38,527 bases of DNA from Planctomycetota bacterium (GTDB lineage: Bacteria > Planctomycetota > JAPUJT01): contig JAPUJT010000063.1 in assembly GCA_027296055.1 (NCBI GenBank), forward strand, positions 1-38,527. The letters are read 5' to 3'. Made by a program: the position numbers and the translations under genes. The notes under the pieces are model-generated. The model ran no database searches and was not told the DNA's origin. It was given only the letters and a program-made list of their open reading frames with translations. Below are positions 1 through 13,000 of the stretch, in pieces (within the stretch, counting starts at the first letter, position 1; every line of letters begins with the position of its first letter).

Positions 1-965
1 TCACTCGTGTCGGAGGTGCTGTCTACGAGGAGGAAATCGATGCTGACACCGAACTGGGTATCCACCGGGCTCAGGATCGACTCCGGTGGGTCGTTCCCCA
101 TGCGGAAGGGGGCACTGGTCACAGGCGCGCTCGAGGCCAGCGCCGGGTCGGTCACGACGAGGCGCAGTTCCACCCCGTCCGCCGAGGAGAATCCGTCCAA
201 TGGATAGTCCCATTCGAAGCAGTGCTGCATCCCCCCCTGGCTGGAGGCGAGACCGGTGATGGCGTCGGAGCACCCCGCCGATGGCGGGGTGAGGGGTGTG
301 GCAGGAAATCCCGGTGAGGTAAATCCATCCAGGCTGTACTCGATCGACAGGTCCAGAGGATCGCCGAAGTCGTCGAGCAGTGTGAATCGGACCTCCACGG
401 AGGGGTCTACGGGTGTGGCGGTGACGGAGTCGAGCACCACGGTCGGGGGTCGGTTACCGACCCGGAAGGAGACGGTGTCCGTGGGCATGGGGGTTCGAGT
501 GACCCCGTCGTCGGAGACGAACCGCAACGTGACGTCGAAGCTGGAGGCTTGAAGCAGTATGAAATCTTTGGCGAAGAGGTCGGAGAAGAAGTTCCAGGCG
601 TAGGTGTGGGGTGTGCCCGTGGGGGAGGAGTCGAGGTCAGAGACACCGTCACTGCCGGGTCCCTCGGCGGCGGGCGTGTAGGTCAATCCCCCGTCGGTCG
701 AGTAATCGACCACCAGGTCGATCAGGCCCGATTCCTGGTCGATGAGGTCGTAGTCGACCGACGCGACCAGATCCGTCGCCTGGGGGACGGGGGTGGTCAT
801 GAAGGTGACCGACGGCGCCTGGTTGCCCACCGTCCGGCTGCTGCTGCTCCCCCCGCTCACGGCAAGCGCTATCGCTCCGCCAATGTAGGCGCAACCGGAG
901 AGGTTGAACAGCAACATCGCACAGAAGAGGGCCGAGACATACCCATGCGGGTGGCGCGCGCTCAT
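1..965 (-). CDS. Lipoprotein with repeated beta-sandwich modules, partial (3' end beyond window)
   Basis: The reading frame is open from an ATG at 965 to the window edge (321 codons, no stop), so only the N-terminal part is seen. The start is supported by GAGGAGGAG five bases upstream. The N-terminus is a type II signal peptide with lipobox LSGC and Ala at +2, which under the Lol rule predicts outer-membrane anchoring. A Gly/Ser-rich linker follows, then modules of about 110 residues with the pattern DYxLxD...DLVVDYSTDGG...SSPTGTPH...W. One module carries a Cys pair around SAGC and QHCFEWDY. The order of modules matches residues 52-500 of the neighbouring giant lipoprotein, including that Cys-bearing module and the one after it (QFGVSIDF against TFGVEIDF). 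It is therefore a tandem paralogue and may continue into TIG and propeller repeats, which is inference. The first modules have no confirmed function; an extracellular adhesive or scaffolding role is plausible only. Confidence 0.85.
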   Translation of the reverse strand, partial: MSARHPHGYVSALFCAMLLFNLSGCAYIGGAIALAVSGGSSSSRTVGNQAPSVTFMTTPVPQATDLVASVDYDLIDQESGLIDLVVDYSTDGGLTYTPAAEGPGSDGVSDLDSSPTGTPHTYAWNFFSDLFAKDFILLQASSFDVTLRFVSDDGVTRTPMPTDTVSFRVGNRPPTVVLDSVTATPVDPSVEVRFTLLDDFGDPLDLSIEYSLDGFTSPGFPATPLTPPSAGCSDAITGLASSQGGMQHCFEWDYPLDGFSSADGVELRLVVTDPALASSAPVTSAPFRMGNDPPESILSPVDTQFGVSIDFLLVDSTSDTS

Positions 966-1035
966 CGACTCCTCCTCGAGTGTATCGGTACTGCGATGTA
1001 GCTCAGATGCCCCTCCCCCCGGGGGGCAGGGCAGG

Positions 1036-1065
1036 ATGATAAGCGGCAACCCCCCTGTAGATCAA
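1036..1065 (-). promoter_or_regulatory. Candidate sigma-70 promoter for the partial lipoprotein gene
   Basis: On the minus strand TTGATC (1065-1060) and TATCAT (1041-1036) are separated by 18 bases, upstream of the ATG at 965. The -10 matches the consensus at 5 of 6 positions and the -35 at 4 of 6. It lies in the 134-base gap after the giant gene, so the partial gene may be transcribed independently. The giant gene has a weaker candidate with the same -35 and spacing. Confidence 0.4.
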
Positions 1066-1099
1066 GGGTTGCAGCTTTGGAGCCGTCGAGGCGGCCGGC

Positions 1100-4000
1100 C
1101 TAGGGCGTGACGGCGACGCCGTAAGTGCTGTTCCCCACCGTGATGTGTGAGACCTGGACAGGAAGGAGACCCAAGAGGGGGTCCATCGGGTCCATGATCG
1201 ACAGGACATCGCGGCCCGCAGCGAGCACAAAGACGTTCGGGATGGAATCGACCGCAATGTACTCGAACGTGATCCCGCCGGGGAACGCCCGGCTGAACCC
1301 CGTGGGGGCGTCCGGGTCGGTCGTCAGGGGGTTGTCGTCGGTGTCGATCTCCAGATGGGTCGTCGTATCGATGAACACTACGTTGTTCCGGCTCCTCGCG
1401 ATGACGTACGCCCTGGAGTTGATGGGGTCCATCACGATCTCCGTCGGGGTGTTGGTCCCCACGTTGAGTCCGATGAAGATCCGCGGAGCGATCTCCGGGA
1501 AGGCAGGCGCCACGGTGAGATCGACCACCGCGACATTCTCGGACGCCGTTTGCACGATGTACGCGAAGGTTCCCAACGGCTCGATGGCGGTCTCCCCGGC
1601 GAGTCCCGTGGTGCCGGTGATCGTATCGGTCGTGAGGTCGATCACGTCATCCCCGTCGGCGATCAGCCACATGCCCGTCGGGTCCATCGCGAGGTCGCCC
1701 GTATTGCCGCCGATGGCGATGAAGACTCCGGTATCCGTGCGAGTCGCGGTGTCGAACTTGAGCACCTCGGCAGTGAAGATGGACATGACGTATGCGGACG
1801 TCCCATCCGGCGTGATGCGAACGTCCTCCGGGCCGTTGCCTGCGGCCAGGTTCGCAACCTCGATATGGGTTACCCCATCGATGATCGAAAGGGTGTCCTC
1901 ATTGTAGTTCGTCACGTAGATGTCCCCGGCGTTGGGGCCCGCCGGGACGATGGCCACGCGCCGGGGCTGGGGGTTGATTCCCGTCGGAACGAACCGGATC
2001 GTCTCGAGGATCCCAGGGTCGAGACCGACCACGAGGAGCCCGTTCCGGCCGCCGTTCCTGTCCGTGACGTAGGCGAACGGCCCTCCCGTCACCCAGAACT
2101 GTGCCCCGTTGGAGACCAGCCCGCCGACCTCGACAGTGACGAGTCCCGTCGTGGCGGCAACGGGGACGGTGACGTTGAGGAGCGTCGCGGAAGCCGAGTT
2201 CACAACCGCTGCCGTCGCGTCGAACAGCACGGTATTGTTGGTTGGGGTCGAGTCGAAGCCGACTCCGGTGATGTCCACTACATCCCCCGAAATTCCGATG
2301 TTCGTGTCGAGGGAAGTGATCCGGGGCGGGATCGGCTCCGCCGTTGTCGCCTTGCCGACGGCGACTTCCCGGGGCGAGTTTCCTACGGTGAGGTCGATGA
2401 GCACGGTGTCGGTCGCCGCGTCGATGAGGGTCACGGAGTCCGTGTCCCGCGCGGAGACGATCACGAACATTCCCCTGTCGTCGATGGCGAGCTCCCAGGG
2501 GTACTGGGTGCCGAGAGCGATCTGCGTCGTCTCGGTCCGAGTGGCGACATCGTAGACCGATACCGTGTCGCTCGTGTTGTTACCGACCCATACCTTGCCG
2601 CCGAAGCTGACGATGCCTCTCGGCCCGCTCCCGGCGGGAGGCCGGCTCACCCCGATCGGGGCAGCCGACGAGGTGGTGTTGACGTCGATATCGATATCGA
2701 TCTCCCTGCGGAGGAACGTCTTGACGAGGGCCACGTTGGCGGCGCTGTTGTCCGTCCTCCATGCCTCTGCGCCGCCGTCGATGAACTCGATCCTGTCGGC
2801 GGTGGACCCCCCGGTCTCGTAGGTCCCCATGAGCTGGTAGAGCTGCGCGGACGTTGGTTCCACGTCGATCTGCCTCCAGGACCCGGCGAGGAGGATCGTC
2901 CCCTCCGGGTTCACGTCGAACTCCCAGTACTCGTTGACCCCCGTGATCCGGGTCACCCCCGCCGGGGCGCCGGCGTCCGTGGTCAGGGCGTTGTTGTCGG
3001 TGTCAATCTCCGTGTCGGTCGCCGTATCGATGACGGCTACATGGCTGAAGTTCCGCAAGGCCACGTAGACCTCGGTCCCGTCCGGGTGGACTGCGATCGC
3101 CTCGGGTCTCGTCGCAGTTAGCCTCGGGAGCGCGAGGTTTGTCACCTGGTGGGTGTTCAGATCGATGATCGAGATGTCGCTGCTGGTGGAGCTGTTGTGG
3201 GTGACGTACGCCTTCGATCCGTCGGGAAGCACGACGATTCCCGTCGGGGAGGGCCCCACGGGGATCCCCGTGACGACCTCCTGCAGGGAGAGATCCACGA
3301 CGGCGACGAGATTTGCCGACGTGCAGGCGACGTAGGCGAAGGGTCCGACGCCGACGGAGATGAACGTCGGGTTGCTCACGACGAAGTTGACCTCCACGGT
3401 GATGAGACCGCTCATGACGCCGCCCGGGATCGTGATCTCGAGCATCGTGCTCGTGGCGCTGACCACGGTGGCCACCATGCCGTCCACGAGGACGGTATTG
3501 TTCCCCGGGATCGGGTCGAAACCGCTTCCCTGGATGAAGATCGTGTCCCCCACCCGGGCGAGGCCGGCAGAGAGATCGACGATCACCGGCCCCCCCGACG
3601 TGATCCCGCCCGCCTTGCCCAGGAGGACGACCTGGGGCCGGTCGCCCACAGTGATGTTGGCGATCTTCGCGTAGGTATCGCCGATGGGGTCGAAGTCGAT
3701 GACGGTGACGAGGTCGCTCGAATCCATCGCGACGTAGGCCAGGTCGTTCGGCACGTCGGGAGCGATCTCGCTCGGGTTCAGGCCCCCGGGGACGATCCGG
3801 GTGATCCCGGCCGGGGCGCCGGTGTCCGTGGTGAGGGGGTTGTTGTCGGTGTCCAGTTCCGTCATCCCGGCTATGTCGAAGACCGAGATGTTGTCGCCGA
3901 TAAGGTTGGAGACGTACATCCTCCCCCCGGCGATCTGCATGTACTGGGGCCCGTCGCCGGCCGCCATCCGTGTGACGCCCGCTCCTGCGCCGGCGGAGGT

Positions 4001-7000
4001 GGTGGCGCCGTCGTTGTCGATGTCGACCTCCCTCCGGAGGCGCAGATTCACCAGGCTAATGTTGTCCGTGCTGTTGTCGGACCGCCAGGCGAAGGCGTCG
4101 CCGGGGAGGATGACGAGACGGTCGGCGGAGCTGTTGGTGGCGCCTCCGAGGTCAATGTTGACGATCTCGACTTCGTTCGTGAGATCGATCGTCTCGGTCG
4201 TCCCCGTGTATGCCCGCGCTCCTCCGGACTCGGCGACGAATCCCCACCAGTTGAAGACGGTGAAGACCTCATTGATCTCCGTGTGATAGCTCGGAGACAG
4301 CGGGTCAGTGTCAATCACGGAGATCGAGCCCGGGTTGCGATTCTGGGTGAAGACCCTGGTCCCGTCCCCGTTGGTCACGATGTAGTTGGTGCGGTCGGCC
4401 GTCGCGATCGTCGCGATCACCGTATGCGAGTCCAGATCGATCGCCGTCACCGAATCGCCGATCTCGTTTGCCGTGTAGAGACGGCTTCCGTCGGGCACGA
4501 TGACCATCCCGAGCGGATTGGCCCCCGTCGGGAGCAGATCGATCGCCTCCTGGAGAACGGGATCGATCACCACGACGCCGTCGGGAAAGAAGGAGTTCAC
4601 GTAGAGGAAGGGCCCGGCATTGACGTGGAAGAGGACCTCATTCGAGACGAGGCCTCCGACCTCGACGGTCAGGTTCCCCGTCGTCGAGGCAGCCGGCACC
4701 GTCACGTCGAGGAGGGTGGCGGTGGCGGAGTTCACCGTCGCCGCCGTTCCGTTGAAGAGGACGGTGTTGCCGACCGGGACGGGATCGAATCCTTCCCCCG
4801 TGATCGTGATGATGTCCCCGATCTTCCCTATCCGGGTGCTGGGCCGGACGATGCGCGGCGGCAGCGGTTCGGCGGCCGTCGGCTTCCCGATGGCGATATC
4901 CGTGGGGACATCACCGACGGTAAGGTCAACGAGCAGGACGGGCGTCGACGGTATGGTGACGTCGACGATGGAGACGACGTCGTTGTTCTGTCCCACGACC
5001 AGCACGAGAGAGGACGCCGCGTCGGCGGCCACCACGTCGGGGAAGTCTGCACCTATGGGGAGCGTGGTGAGCAGTGACCGGGTGGCCACGTCGAATACGG
5101 AGAGGGAGTCGACGTTCGAGTTGGCGACAAAGACGTTGCCGGCCGCCTGGGCGATCCCCTTGGGTCCATCGCCGGCGATGATCCTGCTGATCCCGGTTTG
5201 CGGAGCCTGGTTCGACGTCGTCGAGTAGTTGTTGTCGATGTCGATCTGCTTCAGGAGGAAGGTAAGGTAGACGCCCACCTGGTCCACGTTGTCATCGGAC
5301 CGCCAGTACTCGACCCCCCCGTCGAGGTAGACGCCGCGGTCCTGGGCGCTCGGAGCCTGAAAGTAGTTCGGGAGGATCTGATAGAGGGTGGGGGAGAGGG
5401 GGTCCACGTCGATCCGCCTGTAGGAGCGGGCGAGCATCTCCGTCCCCTGCTGGTTGATGGCAAGCTGCTCGGTGTATCCCTGATCGTCGATCCGGGTGAC
5501 TCCGGCGGGCGCTCCGGGGTCGGTCGTCCCCGAATTGAAGTCGGTATCGACCTCGGTGTCGGTCGCCGTATCGATCACGCCGGTGCGGTTGAGCTGTCTC
5601 AGCTGCACATAGACCCGTGTCCCGTCGGGATGGGCGGCGATCGCCTCCGGCCCGTCCCCCATGGAGAATGTGTTCACAACCTGGTGAGTCTCGAGGTCGA
5701 TCACGGAGATGTTGTCGCTGAGGAAGTTCGAGACGTAGGCCTTCGATCCGTCCGGAAGGATGGCGATCCCCCTCGGTTCGTTGCCCACCGGGATCCCGGC
5801 GACGACCTGCATCGTGGCGAGGTCGATCACCGAGACGAGGTCCGCGGTCCGGCAGGGGACGTAGGCGAACGGCCCCGTGGAGATGTGGAGGAATGTCGGG
5901 TTGCTCGTGATCCCGGACACCTCCACGGTGAGATCGCCGGTCGTCGCCCCTACGGGGATCGTGACCCGGAGCTCCGTCGTGGAGGCGAAGGTCACTGTCG
6001 CCGCCATCCCGTTGACGAACACGATGTTGTTTCCGATGACCGGGTCGAACCCGCTCCCCGTGATGATCAGGGTGTTCCCGATGCGGACCACGCCGCCTCC
6101 GAGGTCGGCGACGATCGGCCCGACGGGCTCTGAGGTCGAGGCCTTGCCGAGGAGGACGCTTTCGGGGCTGTTCCCCACGGTGATGTGGGCCGAGGCGGCG
6201 TAAGTATCCGCGATCGGGTCGTAATCGATCACCGTGACCAGGCCGCTTGTCTGGAAAATCGCCACATAGGCCTTGTTGTTCGCCACGTCGGGCGCGATCC
6301 CGTTCGGGTTGATGCCCCCCGAGCGAATCCGGGTCATCCCCAACGGCGCCCCGGCGTCCGTCGTGGCGGGGTCATTGTCGGTGTCGATCTCTGTCATGGT
6401 CGCGATGTCGATGACGGAGAGATCCTCATCCACCGTGTTCGAGACGTAGACCCTTCCCCCCGCCACGGCCATGTTCTGGGGGCCGTCGCCCGCCGTGATG
6501 CGGGTGACCCCCGAGCCCAGCGGGGCTCCTGCGGAGGTGGTGGATGCGTCGTCGTCGATGTCCACCTCCTTCCGGAGTTTGAGATTGACGACACCGATGG
6601 TGTCCGCCGAGTTGTCAGCCCTCCACGCGAAGCGGTCGCCGGGGAGGATCAGGAGGCGGTCGTTCGTCGTGCTCGGGGCGGGGTCGATGAGACCGATCTC
6701 CGAGTTGCTCACGAGGTCGATGATCTCCCAGCTCCCCGCGTACGCCCGCGCACCCCCGGCCTCGGCCTCGAGGCCGCCACGGGAGACGATTCCCGTGACC
6801 AGCCCGATCTCCGTGTGGTAGGTCCCCGACAGCGGATCCGTGTCGATCACCGAGACGTTGCTCGAGTTGTAGTTGAAAACGAAGACCTTGGTCCCGTCGG
6901 CGTTCGCCGTGATCGTGACGGCACGGTCCCGACCCAGCGCGCCGAGGTTGATCGTCGTGATCACCGTGTGGGTGGCCAGATCGATCGCCGTCACCGAATC

Positions 7001-10000
7001 GTCGATCTCGTTCGCCGTGTAGAGGCGGCTGCCATCGGCCACGATGACCATCTCCCGGGGGTCCAATCCGGTGGGGATCAGATCGATCGCCTCCTGGAGC
7101 GCTCGATCGATGACCACAACCCCGTCCGGTAGGATCGAGTTCACATAGACGAACGGCCCCGCGTCCACGTGGACAAGGATCCCGTTGGAAACGAGACCGC
7201 CGACCTCGACCGTCAGGTTCCCTGTGGTGGCTCCCACGGGCACGGTGACATCCAGCGACGTGGCGGAGGCGGCGCTCACCGTGGCGGCCGTGCCGTTGAA
7301 CAGGACCGTGTTGCTGGTCGGTGTCGGATCGAATCCGGTCCCCGTGATCCTGATGGCGTCTCCGGTATTCCCGATCCGCGTGGTGAGGCGGACGATCCGC
7401 GGCGGCAGTGGTTCGGCCGCGGTCGCCTTGCCCATCGCGACGTCGTAGGGCTGGTTGCCGACGGTGATGTCCGCAAGGAGGACAGGGGCCGTCGGGATCG
7501 AGACGTCGACGATCGACGCCACGTCGTTGTTGAAGCCGCCGACGACGATGAGTGAGGTTCCCGGGTCCCCGTCCAGGACCCAGGGTCCGTCCGCGCCGAC
7601 CGCGAAGGAGGTGAGCTGTGTCCGGGTCGCGACGTCGTAGACGGAGATGGTGTCCGCGAGGAAGTTGGCGACGACGGCGGTTCCGCCGAAGGCGAGGATC
7701 TCCCGGGGTGAGTTGCCGGCCGGGATGCGGGTGAACCCGGTGAGGGGGGCGCCGGTGCTCGTCGTGCTGGAGTTGCGGTCGATGTCGAGCTGCTTCCGCA
7801 GGAACATCAGATAGACCGCCACGTTGTCGGCCGAGTCGTCCGTCCTCCACATCTCCACCCCGCCATCGAGGAAGGCGACCCGATCGGGCGTGCTGGGACC
7901 CTGGTCGAGGTTCCCTAGGAACTGATAGAGGGTGCCGGAGAGGGGGTCCACGTCGTATCGCTGGTATCCCCCCACGATCATCTCCGTCCCTTGCTGGTTG
8001 ATCACCAGTTCGTGGCTCCAGTTGGTGCCGGTGATGCGAGTCAGTCCGTTCAAGGGATTGCCGTCGACGTCGATCTCGGTGTCGGTTGCAGTGTCGATGA
8101 CGGCCGTCTGGGAGATGTTGCGGAGTAGGACGTAGACGCGGGTCCCATCCGGATGGACGGCGATCGAGTCGGGCCCATTCCCGGTGGCGAAGGTGGAGAT
8201 GACCTGGTGCGTGGCGAGGTCGATCACGGAGATGCTGTCGCCGGTGAAGTTGGTGACGTAGGCCTTCGATCCATCGGGGAGGACCTTGATCCCCCTCGGA
8301 TCGTTGCCGACGGGGATACCGTCCACTACCTGCATCGTGGCGAGGTCGATCACGGAGACGAGATCGCCGAGGGCACAGGCGACGTAGGCGAAGGGACCGG
8401 CAGAAACGTTCACGAAGAAGCCGTTGCTCACGATTCCCAACACCTCCACCGTCAGGTCGCCGCTCGTCGCCCCCGCGGGGATGATGATCTCCAGCATGGT
8501 GGCCGAGGCGGAGACGACGGTGGCTACGATCCCGTTCACGAGCACGATGTTGTTCCCGATGATCGGGTCGAACCCGCTCCCGGTGATGAAGAGGGTGTCA
8601 CCGATGCGAACGACCCCTCCCGATATGCTGGCGACGACAGGCCCGATCGGCTCCGCCGCGCTCGCCTTGCCGATGAGAATCTGCCGAGGGTTGTCTCCCA
8701 CGGAAATCTGAACGGTGGCGGAATAGGTGTCCGACGGAACATCGTGCTGGATGATCGAGATCACATCCGAACCGGACATCGACACGTAGAGGGTAGCCCC
8801 GGTGCTCGAGGCAACTATCTCGTTGAGGGTGAACCCGCCTGGACGGACGCGAGTCATGCCGGCCGGGGCGCCGGTATCGGTGGTCAGGAAGTCGTTGTCG
8901 GTGTCGATCTCGGTCCGGGTCGCCACGTCGAAGACCGAGATGTCTGTGTCCACTGTGTTCGTGATGTACATCTTGCCTGCTGCATACGCCATGTTCTGGC
9001 ATCCGTCTCCGGCAGCGAACCGCGTGATCCCCGACCCCACCGGGGCCCCGCCGGAGGTGGTGGATGCATCGTTGTCGATGTCGATCTCTTTGCGCTGGCG
9101 GAGATCGATGATCGAGATATTGTCGAAGCTGTTATCGGTCATCCAACCGTACCGGTCTCCGGGGAGGATTTTCAATCGATCCGCGCTGGCGAAGCTCGGC
9201 ACATCCAGCAGGCCGAGCGTCTGCTCCGCCACGACATCGAAGATCTGACGGCCGCCGATATAGGCCTCGCTTCCACCCGACTGGATCGGGAAAGGGTTAC
9301 CCCATCCCGAGTGGCTGACCGTATTGGTCACGGAATTGGTCGCCGTATCGATCACATATATGGTGATCACGTTGACGCAGTTTGCCAGGAGCTTCGAGCC
9401 ATCGCCGTTGATCGCCACGCCCTGGGGGTTGCTGCCCACCGGGATCGACGTCACGGCGGTGTGCGTGACCAGGTCTATCACCGTGACGTTGCTGCTACCG
9501 GAGTTGGCCGAGTAGAGGGTGGAGCCATCGGGATGAATCGTGAGATCGACCGGATTGGCTCCCGTGGGGATCAGGCCCACCGGTTCGAGGTCAGGCATGG
9601 CGAGATCGAGAATCACGACCCCGTCCGGATCCCATGAAGTGACATAAATGAAGGGTCCGGCTGACACGTGCAGATGCACCGGGTTAGAAGTGAGCGAGCC
9701 CACGGTGACGGTCACGTCGCCGGTCAGTGCGCCTGTCGGAACCGATGTGTCGAGGGTGGTGGTGGTTGCCGCCGTCACCGTGGCGAGGAGGCCCCCGACG
9801 AAGACGGTGTTGTTGGCGAGGACCGGGTCAAATCCGCTACCGGAGATCGTGAACGAGGTTCCCTCTCGCATGACGGGCCCCGAGAGGCTCTCGATCACGG
9901 GTGGCAATGGCTCGCTGGTCGTCGGCAGGCCGAAGTCGAAGTGTCTGGCGGCGGTCCCGACCACGGGCTCGGTCACGATGTTGTAGTTGACGAGATCGGC

Positions 10001-13000
10001 CACCTGCAGTCGCCCCCAGTTGTAATGGCTCAGGTATCCCTCCGTTCCTCCAGCGTTGACGAGGAAGTCCTGCGCGTTGTCGTACGGAATCGGGAACCGG
10101 GTGACGCCCGGCGGCGCTCCCGCGTCGGTCGTCAGGGGATCGGCGTCGGTGTCCAGCTCGGTGAAGGTCGGCCGGTCGTAGACTCCTATTTCCCGATTGG
10201 TGCTATTGACCGTCCAGATCCGATCCCCCCTGACCGCGATCGCCACGGGAGTCGTCCCTGTCGAAGCCCGCGTGATCCCCGTAGGCGCCCCCGTAGAGGT
10301 CGTGGATAGATTGTCGTCCAGGTCGATCTCCCGGCGGAACCAGAAGGGGAAGCGGGTCAGGTTCGACGACGAGCTGGTGTAGTACATGGCTTCGGAATCG
10401 TCGCCGATCGCGTAGCCTCGGTTGTTAAAAATTGGCATCTGGGGGAGCTTGGTGTAGGTGGCAATGTCAATGATGTCGGTGTTTCCAATCATGACCCGAT
10501 CGCCTGTGGGCAGCGCGGTCACCTTCGGGCTGTAGAAGAGGCTCTTGATGCGAGTGAGACCCGTCACGAGCCCCGGATCCGTCGTGTTGATGTTGTTGTC
10601 CGTGTCGATCTCGGTGAGCGTGACGGCATCGATTACCGATAGGGTGAAGTCGCCGACGTTGTGGACGAAGATCAGGCTCCCATCTACGGACGTGTCGAGT
10701 GACCTGGGACCGGGGCCTACGGGGACCGTGGCGACGACCGTGTGAGTCGCCAGATCTACCACGCTCATGTCCGACGAGAACCGGTTCGCGACATAGGCTC
10801 GGTCTCCCGAGGGCGAGACCGCCACCCCCCAAGGACCATTCCCGACGGGTATCGCTCCGACCACCTTGAAACCGGCGCCCTGGTCGAGCACGGCCAAGAC
10901 GTCCCTCCCCTCGGAGGCCACGTAGACGAAGGGTCCCGTGACCGGCGTGAACCGGACGGCGTTGGAGCGATCGAGCGCCACCTCCACCGTGATGTCGTCA
11001 CCCTGGGTGACCCCCGCCGGGACCTCCACGGTGAGAGATGTGGCCGAGGCCGTCATCACGACGGCGCCGACGCCTCCGAACTCGACGATGTTGTTTGCAG
11101 GAGTGAGATCGAAACCGGTCCCCACGATCGTGATCGTGTCCAGGGCCCGACCAAAGTCGGGAACCGCGCGATGGATCGCGGGCGGGATCGGCTCGGTGGT
11201 TCCGCGGCGGGTCAAGGCGATGCGGCGGGGCCCGTCGCCGACGGCCACGTCCCCGAGGGGGGTGTTGGAGCCGAACTCGAGGATCGTCACCGTGTCGATA
11301 GCGAAGTTGGCGACGAGACCGGAGGAGCCGATCGAATTGATGATGATCTCGTACGGGTCGCCGAAGGACACCAGGGGGATTCGGTTGATCCCCGCCGGAG
11401 CGGAGGCCGGAAACGTAGTGCCGGGGTCGTTATCCGCATCGATCTCGAGATGGGTCGTCGTGTCCACGATCGAGACGGTGTAGTCGGTGCTGTCTACCAC
11501 GTACGCCCGGGTACCGTGAACGCCGATGAAGCGGGACCTTGGGCCGACGTCGATGCGGTTGATCCCGGTGGGAGGAAAACCCGGTCCGGTGGTGCTCGCG
11601 TCGTCGTCGAGGTCGATCTCCGCACGGATGTCGGTCCGCAGGACGGCAAGCCTGCCTGTCAACTGCCCGCTATAGAGGTGCTTCCCGTCTGTCAGGGGGA
11701 CGAAGTGATTGGTGCTCACGAGGCCTGCCGAGCCCAAGTCGGCGTACGTCGTGGTATCGATCACATGGTTCATCCCGGCATAGAGGATCGAGCCCCCGTT
11801 CGCCATCTGGAGGAAGCCGGCACTGCTGATCGACTTGATGCGGGTGATCCCTGTCATCAGGCCCGCATCGGTGGTGGCCGGATTCCCGTCGGTGTCGATC
11901 TCCGAACCGGTGGCGGCATCGAAGACGGCGATCGTGTCGGCGAGGTCGTTCAGCACGAAGATGCGGGACCCGTCGTGATCGAAGGCGACGTCGGTGGGGC
12001 CGTTCCCGGCGTTGACCGTGTTGATCACCAGGTACGTGTTCAGGTCTATGATCGAGATCGTGTCAGCCCCGTAGTTGCCGACGACGGCCCTGTCGCCCCT
12101 TTTGTTGACCTCGATTCCATAAGGGTTCAGGCCGACCGGGATCCGGGAGATCCCCGCCGGGGCGGTGGGCGGAAACGTCGTCCCAGGATCGTTGTCGGTG
12201 TCGATCTCGGCCAGGTTCACCGTATCGACGACGGAGACGGTCCCTTCGTACCAGTTCGAGACGAGGGCGAAGCGGCCTACGGAGTTGTCCACCTCGAAGT
12301 CGCCGGAGATTCCTGCTGTACCGGAAGCGACATCCGAGGGGACGATCCGGAACTGCACCGCCGTCTCTGGGGCCGTCAGGCCAACGCCGTCCGCCACCGA
12401 GTTCCAGAGGAAGATGTGGGGCGTCCCCCCCGGTGAGGTGGCGAGACCCGTGATCCCATCCCCTCCTGCGGCGGAGGTCGCCGGGCCGAAGGTGACCCCG
12501 CTGTCCGTGGAGAAGCCCACGGCGATAGACGAGATGTCGGATTCCGGATCCACCAGATCGTAGCTGACGATCACGTTTCCGCCCTGGCTCGACCCGGTCA
12601 GCCCCGGATCGATGATCGCCGTCGGGGCCTCCGTGTATCGGAAACCGTTGGTGAGTGTGCTGGAGCCATTGATGTTGGTGACCGTCAGGTCGGCGAAGCC
12701 CGGAGTCCCTGTGGGCTCTGGCAGGACCGTACCCACGATCGTGTTCGGGTTCACGACGCTCTGTGGGCTGAGAGGCACGCCGCCGACCTCCGCCACGCTC
12801 CCCGTGATGAAGCCGGTGCCGGTGATGATGACCGAGGTGGATTGCAACACGTTGCCCGTCGGGGGCGTGATCGCCGCGATGTTGGGGGGCGCGATCCCGG
12901 GATCGTTCTCGACGGTGAAGGTCGGGGTGGTTACCGCCAGCCCCTGCCCGAGGGATAGATCGGGATTATCCCTGGGTGTGATGCGAAGGAGGATGTTTGC

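Noticed and set aside
1015-1026. CCCCCCGGGGGG palindrome after the giant gene as a terminator
   Set aside because: There is no loop and no T-rich tail in either direction.
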